Below are positions 49,455 through 59,160 of a stretch of DNA of 64,000 nt, one piece after another. The notes beneath the pieces are model-generated. The model searched no databases. It worked only from the letters and a program-made list of their open reading frames with translations, and had not been told where the DNA came from. The stretch lies in contig NZ_JBHUHP010000001.1 in NCBI RefSeq assembly GCF_042682525.1, forward strand, positions 310,001 to 374,000, read 5' to 3'. The translations under genes were made by a program, and so were the position numbers. This stretch comes from Blastococcus_B deserti (GTDB taxonomy: Bacteria > Actinomycetota > Actinomycetes > Mycobacteriales > Geodermatophilaceae). Position 1 is the stretch's first letter. Every line of letters starts with the position of its first letter.

Positions 49455-50018
49455 TCAGCGGGCTACCTCGTGCCGGAGGAGCACGACGCCGTTGCCGAAC
49501 GTCCGGGTCTCGACCAGTCGCAGGTCGCTCGGGGTGTCCGCCCCGTCGAAGAGCTGCCGGCCGCGGCCGAGCAGCACTGGGTTGACGTAGAGGCGGTACT
49601 CGTCGATCAGGTCGTGCCGCCGGAACGTGCGGATCAGATCGGCGCCGCCGACGGTCATGTCACCGCCCGGTTGCCGCTGCAGGGCCCGGATGTCCTCCGG
49701 GTGCACCTCGTGCCGGACCGAGGTGGCCCACTCGGCCTCCTCGAGCGTGCGGGAGAAGACGATCCTGGGCATCCGGCGGTAGATGCCGGCGAACTCCCTC
49801 ATCGGCGCGCTGATCTCCGGGTCCCGGTCGGCGGTGGGCCAGAAATCGGCCATGAGCTCGTGGGTGACGCGCCCGAAGAGGAACGCGCTCATGCCACTGA
49901 GCTGCTCGTTGACGAACGTGTGCAGCTCGTCGTCGACGCGGTGCCAGCCGATGTCCCGGTCGGGCCCCTCGAAGAAGCCGTCGAGCGACACCGACATGTG
50001 CACGACGATCTTCCGCAT
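49455..50018 (-). CDS. Dihydrofolate reductase-family (RibD C-terminal) protein
   Basis: A 187-residue protein of the RibD_C/DHFR-like superfamily. RKIVVHMSVSLDGFFEGPD opens the fold, FLFGRVTHELMADFWP and IVFSRTLEEAEWAT follow, and MTVGGADLIRTFRRHDLIDE with RLYVNPVLLGRGRQLF is the cofactor-binding region. The ATG at 50018 has GAGGAAGA upstream. These stand-alone proteins are abundant in actinobacteria and rarely have known substrates; it is not the essential folate enzyme. Confidence 0.92.
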   Translation of the reverse strand: MRKIVVHMSVSLDGFFEGPDRDIGWHRVDDELHTFVNEQLSGMSAFLFGRVTHELMADFWPTADRDPEISAPMREFAGIYRRMPRIVFSRTLEEAEWATSVRHEVHPEDIRALQRQPGGDMTVGGADLIRTFRRHDLIDEYRLYVNPVLLGRGRQLFDGADTPSDLRLVETRTFGNGVVLLRHEVAR

Positions 50019-50117
50019 CGTCTTCCTCCCACCAGGTGGCGCGGGGCCGCCCTCCAGCGGCTGTGTCGCAGGTAGGACCGGAGGCTCGGGTCGACGTCAT
50101 CGGTGACGTACGGGTGA

Positions 50118-50300
50118 TCGCCCCGTGCGGGGGACCTGCACGACCGCGGCCACTCCGCCTGGTGGCTGCTGTGGACGCTCCTGCCCCTCGTCGGCTGGAT
50201 CGTCCTGCTGGGCCAGAACGGGTTCCCGCGCGGGGACGCGGGACCGAACCGGTACGGGCCGGCGGGCCGGCACGTGGTGCGCGACCCCGTGGGCGCCTGA
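50118..50300 (+). pseudogene. Remnant of a DUF805 membrane protein (C-terminal third only)
   Basis: The frame from 50118 to the TGA at 50298-50300 reads LHDRGHSAWWLLW, LLPLVGWIVLLGQNG, then GPNRYGPAG: the conserved RLHDxGxSxWW, final span and PGPNRYGPDP tail of DUF805 proteins. An in-frame stop (50115) lies just upstream, no start codon is available, and the two N-terminal spans are absent. I read this as a truncated leftover. Confidence 0.72.
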
Positions 50301-50443
50301 CGACGGTTCGGCGGTCGTTCCGGTGCGGGCCGGCACCCGCGATCCGTGGACGACGTCGACGGCCACGACGAGCAGGTCGACGCCGGCCGCTGCGACGACG
50401 CGTTTCCGGTGGTCCCGGCGCGGCGAGGCCGCCCGCCCGCGGC

Positions 50444-50857
50444 TCACCGGCGGAACACGACCGTGCGGAGCATGACGAAGTTGACCATCGTGCCCAACCC
50501 CTGCGACAGCGCCCAGGCGAACGTCACTGTCCACCACCACTCGGGGAGCAGGGCCAGCGCAGCGGCGTTCACCCCGATGATCACGAGAAACGTCGTGCCG
50601 TAGAGAAGCGCGAAACCTGCCGCGCGACCGGCGCTGCCCTCGACCTGGAAGGCCCAGCGGCGGTTGAGGACGTATGCGGTCGTCGTGCCGCACACGAAGC
50701 TCAGCGCCCGGGCGGCATACGTCGGCAGGCCCAGATGAAGCCCTGACAGGTAGGCGCTCAGATCCACGACCGCGCCCACGACGCCGACCGCGGTGAATCG
50801 GAGCAGCTGTTGCAGAAGGCCGCCTCGACCGCTGCTCCGCCCCTCGGGAGCGACCAC
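50444..50857 (-). CDS. GtrA-family membrane protein
   Basis: A 137-residue GtrA-type protein with four spans (FTAVGVVGAVVDLSAYLSGL, YAARALSFVCGTTTAYVLNR, GFALLYGTTFLVIIGVNAAAL, WTVTFAWALSQGLGTMVNF) and the motif NRRWAF. Family members help move lipid-linked sugars across the membrane during cell-envelope glycosylation. I chose GTG 50857, with GGAAGG 6 nt upstream; the longer frame to 50998 is basic/Gly-rich and probably not translated. Confidence 0.87.
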   Translation of the reverse strand: MVAPEGRSSGRGGLLQQLLRFTAVGVVGAVVDLSAYLSGLHLGLPTYAARALSFVCGTTTAYVLNRRWAFQVEGSAGRAAGFALLYGTTFLVIIGVNAAALALLPEWWWTVTFAWALSQGLGTMVNFVMLRTVVFRR

Positions 50858-51229
50858 TGTGGACCTTCCGCGTGATGGATGCCGGCGGCCCACCCTAGGT
50901 GACCCGGCGGCACCCCCACGCCCAGCTCCGAGTCCTCGGGCTCTGGAAGGTTGAAAGCGGCCTGCGGACCCATTCCGGGCCCGGACCGGCAAGGGCAACT
51001 CGCCGACGTGCCGCTCTCGCCGGCCGCGACTCGCCCCACCGTCGATTTCCGGGCGCTGACCCTTCTGCGCATGACCGTCTCCTTAGCCAACTTGTGTCGC
51101 CGGGTGCGCAGGCGACAGGTGATGCGACACGGGTGTGTTCAGCTGCTCGGTCGTCTCGTCAGGGCCGATCGACTGGTCTGCTGCCGCCTGCTCCGTGGAC
51201 GCGGAGGTTGGAGACGGGGGTGCGACAGC
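50858..51229. other. Divergent region between gtrA-like and RHS genes
   Basis: 372 bases with no convincing gene. TAGGGT at 50892-50897 (minus strand) could be the -10 of the GtrA gene. A relatively AT-richer patch near 51070-51100 (CTTAGCCAACTTGTGTCG) may hold the RHS promoter. The RHS frame stays open through here but lacks signal-peptide logic. Confidence 0.55.
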
Positions 51230-54200
51230 ATGAGCCGATCGACGCGCGCGCGGCGGGGTGTGGCGACACGGTCGGTCATCTCGATCCTGACCGCTCTGGC
51301 CGTCGTGGTCGGCACCGTTGAGGTGGCGTCCGCGACTCCACCGGCGGGCAGCGAAGCGGTCGAACCCCGCGAAACGCCCGTGCCGGGGCTGGAGTCCTCG
51401 GAGCCCAACACCAAGGCGGGTGCGCTACCGGAGGGCGACTTCTCCGACCCGCCGGAGCCGCAGGTCCCGCTGCCGCCCGATCCGCAGGCCGGTCGTCCGG
51501 CACCCACGCCCGAGGCGACGCGATTCGTCGAGGGCGAATCCAAGCTGGTCGATCGGACGGAGTACTCCGACATCTTCGAGAACCCCGACGGGACCCGGAC
51601 CGAGCGCCTCAGCGGAAGCCCCGTCAACGTCGAGATCGAGGACGGCGAATGGGTGCCGATCGAGACGGAGGTGGCGGACGACCCCCGTATCGGCGGGCGC
51701 GTGGACCGGCACTCGCTGCGTCCGCGCTTCGCCCGCAACGCCGACGCTGGCACGCTCGTGTCGGTGCGTCGCAACGGCGTGACGGTGGCCTTCAGCCTCG
51801 AAGGAGCCTCGAACGCCCGCGCCCGACGGAACGGTTCCACGGTCACCTACCCGAACGCCCTGCCCGGCATCGACCTCCAATACCTGGTCGACACCGGCGA
51901 GGTGAAGGAGCAGCTGGTCCTGCACCGCGCGCCACGTGGGGCTCAGACCTGGCGGTTCCCCATGACGGTGACCGGTGGAGAGCCGGTCCTGGGCGACGAC
52001 GGGCAGATCATCGTGTCGGACCGCTCGGGCACCGAGCAGGTCGTCATCCCCGCACCGGTGATGTGGGACTCCTCCGGTGTGGCCGGCCAGCAGGAGCCGG
52101 CCGAGGCGATGGTCGACGTCGAGCTGATCAAGGACGCCGACGGCTGGGTGGTCGAGCTCAGCCCGGACAAGGCGTGGCTCTCCGACCCCGCCCGCGTCTA
52201 CCCGGTCATCGTCGACCCGCCGCTGCGCACGGCATCGGGGATCCAGGAGACGCGCGCCTACAAGAGCGACGGGTACTCCTGCATCAACTGCGGCATCCGC
52301 GCCGGCAACAGCCGGTCCTCCGGCCGCGACTCTTACTACCGCACCCTCGTGAAGTTCAACTACGACATCGGAGGACGGCAGGTCCTCGACGTCTTCGCCG
52401 ACGTCCGAGTGGACTCCGGGTCCAACTCGTGGGAGCACACCTGGGTCAACCACGCTACCCAGTTCAACTACCACAGCATCGGTGAGGAGCTCGCCTACTT
52501 CGGCTCCGGGCCACCCGGCAACTGGGCCCAGGCGAACGACGACCGACTGACGGCGCGGTTCGCCCAGTGGGTGCGCGACTGGCAGCTCGGCGGCTGGCTG
52601 GTCATCCGCGGCGCCGAGGCGCCGGGCTGGTACACGTACAAGACCTATTCCATCTGGATGTACATCGACTACAACGAGCGTCCCTCGGTCAGCGCGTACC
52701 CGGCGCCCCCGGCTCCGGCGGACGGCGGGACGACCGGCACCATGCCGGTGCTGGCGGCCACGGGGCATGACCCCAACAACGACGCGATGCAGTACTACTT
52801 CCGCGTCGCCACCGGGGCCGACGGGGAGACCGGCGTCGTCTACAACTCGGGCTGGCAGAACGCCAATTACGTCACCGTGCCCGCGACGGCGAACCTGCGG
52901 TCGGGTGTCCGGTACTACTGGCGCGCCTACGTGAAGGACTCCTACGACGGGTGGTGGGGCACGGGGACGGTGGTCCCGGGCCCGGTCCGGTCGTTCGTCA
53001 CCAACACCCCGCCACCCGCGGTGGACGCTGCGACGGCCGTGCCACAGGACAAGGCGGTCGTCGCGACCACGACGCCGACGCTCTCGACGGCACAGGTGAT
53101 GAACCCCCAGGCGGGGGAGACCACGCGCTACTGGTTCCGGCTGGCCACCGGCTCCGACGCGCGCACCGGCTCGGTGCTCAACTCGGGCTGGCTGACCACA
53201 CCGACCTGGACCCCGCCCGCGGGCAGCCTGCAGGACGGCGTGACGTACACGTGGACGGTTCTGACCGACGACGGCATCAGCACGACGACGCCGACGTGGG
53301 TGCGCTCGCTCCGCGTCGCCCTGCGCATCGGTGACGCCGGACCCGCGCCGACCGAGGCGGTCGGGCCGGTCATGGTCAACCTGGCCAACGGCAACGCGTC
53401 GCTGTCCTTCGGCTCGCCGCAGATCCCGACGGTCGCCGGACCCATGGGCCTGACCTTCGCCTACAACTCGCAGACGCCGACGAAGCGCGGCCTCACCGGC
53501 CGCTACTACGACGAGACGGGCCTGAGCGACATCGGCGGCCCGGACTGGAAGATCGGCGCCGGGCAGGAGCCGGTGATGGTGCGCACCGACCCGGCGGTCG
53601 CCTTCGACTGGGGCCTGGGATCCCCCGGTCCGGCCGTGCCCATGGACCGCTTCCTCGTGCAGTGGACCGGTTTCCTCACGCCGCCGACCGGGGTCTCCCT
53701 GGCCGGCTGGAAATTCGGAGTGACCCAGGACGACGGTGCCCGCGTGTGGGTGAACAACACCCTGGTGCTGGACCGCTGGTCGGACCAGGCCGGCGGCCCG
53801 AACTACGGCAACGCCGTCAACCTGACCGCGGCAGCCAACCCGCTCAAGGTCGAGTACTACGAGAACGGCGGGGGTTCCTCGCTCTCCCTCTGGGCGCAGC
53901 CGCCCACGGGTGCGGCGTTCATGGTGCCGGCGGACTGGCTGACCACGACGCCCGAGACGCTGCCCGCCGGCTGGACGGCGTCGGCGGCGCTCGCCGGCAA
54001 TGTGGGGCAGTACGCCTCCGCAGACGTCAAGGAGGGCAGCGTCGTCCTGACCGACCTCTCCGGAAGCGCCCACACCTACACCCGGACCTCGGTCGGCGGC
54101 TACACCGCCCCGGAGGGTGAGTACGGCACGCTCGCCCTGGACGGCAAGGGTCAGGTGACGCTCCTGGACGAGGACGGGCAGACCTACGTCTTCGGCGCGA

Positions 54201-57200
54201 GCGGTCGGCTGGAGTCGGTCACCAGCCTCACGGACCAGCAGAAGCGGGCCGCGCACCGCTACACCCACGCCGGCTCCAGCGCCAAGGTGACGCAGGTCGA
54301 GGACCCCGTCTCCGGCCGGGTCATGACGCTCAAGTACGGCGGTGACGCGGCATGCCCGGTCGCCCCGGCTGGCCTCAGCGCGGCACCGGCGGGCCTGCTG
54401 TGCGCGATCAACTACCCCGACGGCACCAGCACGCGGCTCTTCTACACCGGCTCCGACGTGATGACCGCCCAGCTCGCCCGGATCGTCGACCCCGGCACCG
54501 AGGTCACCGACTTCGCCTACAACGCCGCGGGCCGCATGACCCGGATCAGGGACGCCATGGCCAATGACTGGCTGGCAGCTGACGCTTCTCGCAGCACGGA
54601 GGCGCCGGTCGCCACGGAGATCGCGTACGCCGCCGGTGGGCGCGTCGAGGCCGTGACCTTGCCGGCTCCTGACGGGCAGGCAGGAACGCCGCGGCCGGGT
54701 CGCTCCATCGCCTACGCCGCCTCCGGCGAGACCGGTGGGACGACGCACGTCGACGTAGCGGGCCTCGATGCGTCCGGAGGCCCGAACGGGCACTTCCGGA
54801 CGGTCACCTACGACGCCTCCCTGCGGCAGCTAACGAGCACCGACGCCACGGGCGTGACTACGGGTTCGGAGTGGAACCACAAGGACCAGCCCCTGTCGAC
54901 GACCGACGGTGCCGGCCGCAAGTCCACGACCATCTACAACGACCGCGATCTCGTCACCGACACCTACGGGCCTGCCCCGGCGTCGTGCTTCGGCGCCGAC
55001 CGACGCCCGACATCGGCTTGTGCGGCCACCGTGCCGCACACCTCCAAGACCTATACCGGCCCGACCGGGCAGCCGGCGGGGCCGTTCAGGGCGCAGTTCT
55101 GGGCCAACCCGACGCTCTCCGGGCCGCCTACGCTCACTCATCAGGACATCGAGGTGGAGCACGGCCGCGGCGTCATACAGTGGAATTGGGGCGACTCCAG
55201 TCCCTGGTACGCGGCGGCCACGCCCCAGACGCCGATCGACAACTGGTCGGGCCGCTTCACCGGACTCCTGACCCTCGACAAGGTCGGCGCCTATCAGTTC
55301 CGGTTCTACTCCGATGACGGCGTGCGTCTGTGGATCGACGACACCCTCGTCGTGGATTCATGGCAACCGGGTGCGGCCCAGCCTCGCGGGCCTGCGACAT
55401 TCGCCAACGCTGCAGAGGCCGGTTCAGCCACGGTGCCGGCCAAGCGGACGCACAGCTTCCGGGTGGACTACCAGGAGCTCAGCGGGGCGGCCTCGATCGA
55501 CTTCCAGTGGCTGCCGCCGGGCGGTAGCACGTGGGAGACGGTGCCGAGCTCCTTCCTCAGCTCCGACATCGAACTGGTCACGAGCACGACCGAACACGAC
55601 TCCGCCCCTGCGGCGCCTTCCGTGCGTACCGCGACGGTGTACAACGCGCCCGGTGAGTTCGGCGGCCACCTGACCGGGTTGCCGCGGGCAACGATCGTCG
55701 ACCCTGGTGGTCTCGCGCTCGCCACCGGGGCTCGCCACAACGTCTACCAGCAGCGATCCTCCTGGACGTTGCCGGCGCAGCGGTACGACTCCGAGCATGC
55801 TGAGGTGCAGACCGCCTCCACCTACTGGGGTGACCGCGAGGGGCTGCCTGCCGCGACATGCGGAGTACCGGCGGGAACGCCACAGGGCGGCGCGCTCAAG
55901 ACCAACGTCGGCCCGGTCAACTCCGAGGGCAAGCGGCTGGTCTGGGAGTACGTCTACGACGCCAGCGGGCGCGCTGCGGGCCTCAAGCGTGGATCCGAGG
56001 GCTGGACCTGTACGAGCTACGACGCTCGAGGCCGGGCGACGAAGGTCGAGCACCCAGCGTTCGGCGGGACCGCGGCGCGCACGGTGACCCACGACCATGC
56101 CGTGGGCGGCGATCCGCTGGTTAGCTCGGTGACCGACGCAGTCGGGACGATCACCGCGCAGGTGGATCTGCTGGGGCGGGGTGTGGTCTACACCGATGTC
56201 TGGGGGACCACGACCACCACCAGCTACGACCAGGCCGGGCGACAGACATCCTCGACGACGACATTGACCGGGGCAGTGCAGTCGACGCTCGGATGGACCT
56301 ACGACCTAGCGGGACGTCCGCTGACTACCCAACGTGACGGTCTGACCCTCGCGGTCACGAGCTACGGCGCTGCTGGGGAGATCACGTCGGTCTCCTATCC
56401 CTCGGGCGCCGGCAAGGCCGGGAACGGCAGCTCCCTAGTGGCCACGGACCGCGACGGCGCGGGAGCAGTGACCGGGCTGGAGTGGGCGTTCCCGGAGGGG
56501 CAGGCGTCTGTCTCCGAGGCTCTGATCCGGTCGCAGGAGGGCAAGGTCCTCAGCAGCGTCGTCACCGATGGCGCGACGACCGCGATGTCGTCGTACACCT
56601 ACGACGCGGCCGGGCGTCTTGTTGCGGCGTCCATACCGCGGCACACCCTCACCTACGACTACACCGACACGACCGCGTGTGGTGGTGTGGCCGGGGCAGT
56701 GGCGCAGGCGGGGAAGAACAGCAATCGCATGCGAGCCACCGACAGTCTCGACGGGGGACCAGCGCGTTCCACCACCTACTGCTATGACGCGGCCGACCGG
56801 CTCATCGCCACGATGACTGCAGGGGCGACCCCGGACACGAATCCGGTCATCGCCACGGACCTGACGACGGCAGGTGGGACCGCGGCGACGCTTGCCTACG
56901 ACGGTCATGGCAATACCACGCGGCTGGCCGATCAGGTGCTGGCCTATGACAGCGCTGACCGGCACACCTCGACGACGCTGACCGACGGCACTGAGGTGAC
57001 CTATGGCCGAGACGCGACCGACCGCATCGTGAGCCGCACGCATCGGCGGGCGGGGGCGAGCACGGCGACCACGACCCGCTACTCCTACACCAGCGACGGC
57101 GACACCCCCGAGGTCGTACTCGACGAGAACAACACTCTGCTCGAGCGAGTCCACGCATTGCCGGGAGGCGTGGTTCTGACGGATGCGACGAGTGCAGCCG

Positions 57201-57979
57201 ACACTTGGGCATACCCGAACCTCCACGGCGACGTCATGGTCACCGCCGACAGTGAGGGGAACCGCAGCTCGGGACCGCTGATCTACGAACCCTTCGGCCA
57301 GGTGGCAGATGCGGGCACGGGAGGCATCGGTACGGGAGCCGCTGACGACGGTGCCGCGATGACGCGTACTGACGATCTTGCCATCGCCTGGCTCGGGCAG
57401 CACCAGCGTCCGTATGAATCCGTGGGGTCGATCGCGACCATCCAGATGGGCGCCCGCCAATACGTGCCAGCCCTTGGCCGGTTCATCGAGGTGGACCCGG
57501 TCGAGGGGGGGAGCGCGAGCGATTACGACTACACGAACGCGGATCCGGTCAACGCGACCGACCTGGACGGCCGCTGTCCGATGTGTCTTCCCGCCATCAT
57601 CATCTTGGCCCGTGTTGCGGCGCAGGCGGCGGCGCGTGGCGCCCCCAGGGTCGCGGCCAGAGCTGGTGGGGCGGGCCCCGTTCGAGCCGGGCAGCAGGGC
57701 CTCTCACGAGCGGGCGTGATCCAGAGCAACACGCGTATCGTCGTGAACGGGCGTACTCGGATCCCGGACATCCTCAACCGAGCCGGGCGAGTCATCGGTG
57801 AGGTCAAGAACGTCAACTACCAGGCCTACACGCAGCAGTTGCGCGACTACGTCGCCTATGCGCAACGCAACAACTTCAGATTCGAGCTGCACGTGCGAGG
57901 GGGTTCCAACCCGACGAAGCTCTCGGGGCCCCTCCAGGCTGCCGTCAATTCCGGGCTCATCAGATTAGTGAGGTTCTAG
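51230..57979 (+). CDS. Secreted RHS/YD-repeat polymorphic toxin with two PA14 domains and a C-terminal nuclease-like toxin
   Basis: A 2249-residue secreted protein. In order: a Sec signal peptide (about 1-36, ISILTALAVVVGTVEVASA); an N-terminal beta-rich region; a DNRLRE-like domain (about 327-485); fibronectin-like repeats (490-690); a PA14 domain (about 755-900); RHS/YD repeats; a second PA14 domain (about 1286-1440); more YD repeats; and the RHS core end GRFIEVDPVEGG near 2085. The last 135 residues are variable, and IPD2180 with GE2191-V-K2193 then QQLRDYVAYAQ looks like a PD-(D/E)xK nuclease resembling Tox-REase-7. Start ATG 51230 gives the signal peptide. A HEAT-repeat gene abuts its stop. 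It presumably delivers the toxin to neighbouring cells. Confidence 0.9.
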   Translation: MSRSTRARRGVATRSVISILTALAVVVGTVEVASATPPAGSEAVEPRETPVPGLESSEPNTKAGALPEGDFSDPPEPQVPLPPDPQAGRPAPTPEATRFVEGESKLVDRTEYSDIFENPDGTRTERLSGSPVNVEIEDGEWVPIETEVADDPRIGGRVDRHSLRPRFARNADAGTLVSVRRNGVTVAFSLEGASNARARRNGSTVTYPNALPGIDLQYLVDTGEVKEQLVLHRAPRGAQTWRFPMTVTGGEPVLGDDGQIIVSDRSGTEQVVIPAPVMWDSSGVAGQQEPAEAMVDVELIKDADGWVVELSPDKAWLSDPARVYPVIVDPPLRTASGIQETRAYKSDGYSCINCGIRAGNSRSSGRDSYYRTLVKFNYDIGGRQVLDVFADVRVDSGSNSWEHTWVNHATQFNYHSIGEELAYFGSGPPGNWAQANDDRLTARFAQWVRDWQLGGWLVIRGAEAPGWYTYKTYSIWMYIDYNERPSVSAYPAPPAPADGGTTGTMPVLAATGHDPNNDAMQYYFRVATGADGETGVVYNSGWQNANYVTVPATANLRSGVRYYWRAYVKDSYDGWWGTGTVVPGPVRSFVTNTPPPAVDAATAVPQDKAVVATTTPTLSTAQVMNPQAGETTRYWFRLATGSDARTGSVLNSGWLTTPTWTPPAGSLQDGVTYTWTVLTDDGISTTTPTWVRSLRVALRIGDAGPAPTEAVGPVMVNLANGNASLSFGSPQIPTVAGPMGLTFAYNSQTPTKRGLTGRYYDETGLSDIGGPDWKIGAGQEPVMVRTDPAVAFDWGLGSPGPAVPMDRFLVQWTGFLTPPTGVSLAGWKFGVTQDDGARVWVNNTLVLDRWSDQAGGPNYGNAVNLTAAANPLKVEYYENGGGSSLSLWAQPPTGAAFMVPADWLTTTPETLPAGWTASAALAGNVGQYASADVKEGSVVLTDLSGSAHTYTRTSVGGYTAPEGEYGTLALDGKGQVTLLDEDGQTYVFGASGRLESVTSLTDQQKRAAHRYTHAGSSAKVTQVEDPVSGRVMTLKYGGDAACPVAPAGLSAAPAGLLCAINYPDGTSTRLFYTGSDVMTAQLARIVDPGTEVTDFAYNAAGRMTRIRDAMANDWLAADASRSTEAPVATEIAYAAGGRVEAVTLPAPDGQAGTPRPGRSIAYAASGETGGTTHVDVAGLDASGGPNGHFRTVTYDASLRQLTSTDATGVTTGSEWNHKDQPLSTTDGAGRKSTTIYNDRDLVTDTYGPAPASCFGADRRPTSACAATVPHTSKTYTGPTGQPAGPFRAQFWANPTLSGPPTLTHQDIEVEHGRGVIQWNWGDSSPWYAAATPQTPIDNWSGRFTGLLTLDKVGAYQFRFYSDDGVRLWIDDTLVVDSWQPGAAQPRGPATFANAAEAGSATVPAKRTHSFRVDYQELSGAASIDFQWLPPGGSTWETVPSSFLSSDIELVTSTTEHDSAPAAPSVRTATVYNAPGEFGGHLTGLPRATIVDPGGLALATGARHNVYQQRSSWTLPAQRYDSEHAEVQTASTYWGDREGLPAATCGVPAGTPQGGALKTNVGPVNSEGKRLVWEYVYDASGRAAGLKRGSEGWTCTSYDARGRATKVEHPAFGGTAARTVTHDHAVGGDPLVSSVTDAVGTITAQVDLLGRGVVYTDVWGTTTTTSYDQAGRQTSSTTTLTGAVQSTLGWTYDLAGRPLTTQRDGLTLAVTSYGAAGEITSVSYPSGAGKAGNGSSLVATDRDGAGAVTGLEWAFPEGQASVSEALIRSQEGKVLSSVVTDGATTAMSSYTYDAAGRLVAASIPRHTLTYDYTDTTACGGVAGAVAQAGKNSNRMRATDSLDGGPARSTTYCYDAADRLIATMTAGATPDTNPVIATDLTTAGGTAATLAYDGHGNTTRLADQVLAYDSADRHTSTTLTDGTEVTYGRDATDRIVSRTHRRAGASTATTTRYSYTSDGDTPEVVLDENNTLLERVHALPGGVVLTDATSAADTWAYPNLHGDVMVTADSEGNRSSGPLIYEPFGQVADAGTGGIGTGAADDGAAMTRTDDLAIAWLGQHQRPYESVGSIATIQMGARQYVPALGRFIEVDPVEGGSASDYDYTNADPVNATDLDGRCPMCLPAIIILARVAAQAAARGAPRVAARAGGAGPVRAGQQGLSRAGVIQSNTRIVVNGRTRIPDILNRAGRVIGEVKNVNYQAYTQQLRDYVAYAQRNNFRFELHVRGGSNPTKLSGPLQAAVNSGLIRLVRF

Positions 57980-58693
57980 GTGCCGGCGGAGGACGCCAAG
58001 GACGTGAACACCTTCATGGCAGAACTGGCTGCGGACCCGGACTATCAGGCCCGTATCGCCGCCCAGGACATGGAGCATGAGTGCATCGTCCAACGCAACC
58101 GGGTGGACGCAGCACCCTTGGCGTCGGCACTGGCCGAGCTGGGCTTCACGGTCGAGTTCCCGGAGGACCTGCTCGCCCAGGGAGTCGAGTATCGGGCGGC
58201 GATCCCGCTCCTGATCCGCTGGCTGCCGAGAATCGACAATCCGGACGTCAAATGCAGCGTCATCAGGGCGCTGACGGTGCCCTGGGCCGGTCCGGAAGCT
58301 GCTCGGGCGCTGGTCGAGGAGCTCCGGCGGACGTTGGTCTCTCCCGGTGAGCGGTCCGCGATGGTGGTCTTCGACATCGCCAATGCTTTGGAGGTGGTGG
58401 CCGACGAATCCGTCGCCGATGACCTGCTGGAGCTCTCCCGCGATCGTCGTGTCGACGCTGACGCTCGCGCGTTCCTCGTCCAGGCTCTCGGCGGTGTGCC
58501 CCAGGAACGCGTGGTGGACGCCCTTCTCGATGTGGTCCGGCAGGAGGAGGACCCCTTGGTGCTGACCGGAGCGCTGAACGCACTTGGGCGGCTGCGCGAC
58601 CGTCGTGCCCGGGACATCGTCGAAACCTGCACCCACCACGGGGACCGGCGGGTACGGAAGGAAGCGCTACGGGTCCTGAAGAGGCTGCGTTGA
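57980..58693 (+). CDS. HEAT-repeat protein, putative immunity protein of the RHS toxin
   Basis: A 237-residue cytosolic protein made of helical HEAT-like repeats, clearest in the second half (DARAFLVQALGGVPQERVVD, PLVLTGALNALGRLRDRRAR, RVRKEALRVLKRLR). It begins at the GTG immediately after the RHS stop with no gap, with AGG inside the RHS end as its likely ribosome-binding site, so it is coupled to the toxin gene. HEAT repeats occur among known immunity proteins of polymorphic toxins. No signal peptide, as expected for self-protection. The pairing is inferred from position. Confidence 0.8.
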   Translation: MPAEDAKDVNTFMAELAADPDYQARIAAQDMEHECIVQRNRVDAAPLASALAELGFTVEFPEDLLAQGVEYRAAIPLLIRWLPRIDNPDVKCSVIRALTVPWAGPEAARALVEELRRTLVSPGERSAMVVFDIANALEVVADESVADDLLELSRDRRVDADARAFLVQALGGVPQERVVDALLDVVRQEEDPLVLTGALNALGRLRDRRARDIVETCTHHGDRRVRKEALRVLKRLR

Positions 58694-58735
58694 CGGCGTC
58701 CGGGGCTTCGGTCCACGCAGACGGAGCCTCTTGAC

Positions 58736-59080
58736 ATGTCCTACGATCTTGTGGTCTGGCGTGGTCGCCGGCCTCACGATGCCGAAGAGGCGGCAAGCCT
58801 TCACGAGGCCTACGTGCAGGTGGTGGAGCAGGTGGAAGCGCCGCCCAGTGCAGCGATCGAGTCCTTCCTCGACGACCTCACCGCCCAGGTCGCTGAGGAC
58901 CCGGACTCCCGGTCGGGAGATCCGTGGGCCGGCTCCCCGTGGGACGACGCGGTGGGTGATGTGGCTGTCCTCAGCCTGCGAGAGGACCGAGCCGGTGCCG
59001 TCCTCGCCGTCTGCGGGCGGCTCGCAGCAGCGCACGGTCTGGTCTGTTACGACCCCCAGGCCGGCACCCTCGTCCGGTGA
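58736..59080 (+). CDS. Small acidic protein of the MSYDL type, possible second immunity protein
   Basis: A 114-residue acidic cytosolic protein starting MSYDLVVWRGRRPHDAEEAA. Proteins with an MSYDLxVW beginning form a small-protein family that, to my knowledge, turns up beside secreted toxins, but I cannot name a domain with certainty. An ATG start has GGAG 8 nt upstream. It follows the HEAT gene by 42 bp in the same direction and could be an added or orphan immunity gene. Confidence 0.72.
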   Translation: MSYDLVVWRGRRPHDAEEAASLHEAYVQVVEQVEAPPSAAIESFLDDLTAQVAEDPDSRSGDPWAGSPWDDAVGDVAVLSLREDRAGAVLAVCGRLAAAHGLVCYDPQAGTLVR

Positions 59081-59160
59081 CGCGCTGGAGCCCCAACCCT
59101 GGTCACTCCTCCGACCGGCAGAATCGGTCTGGTGTCGTCCTCGACGCATCGCCTGAGTTC

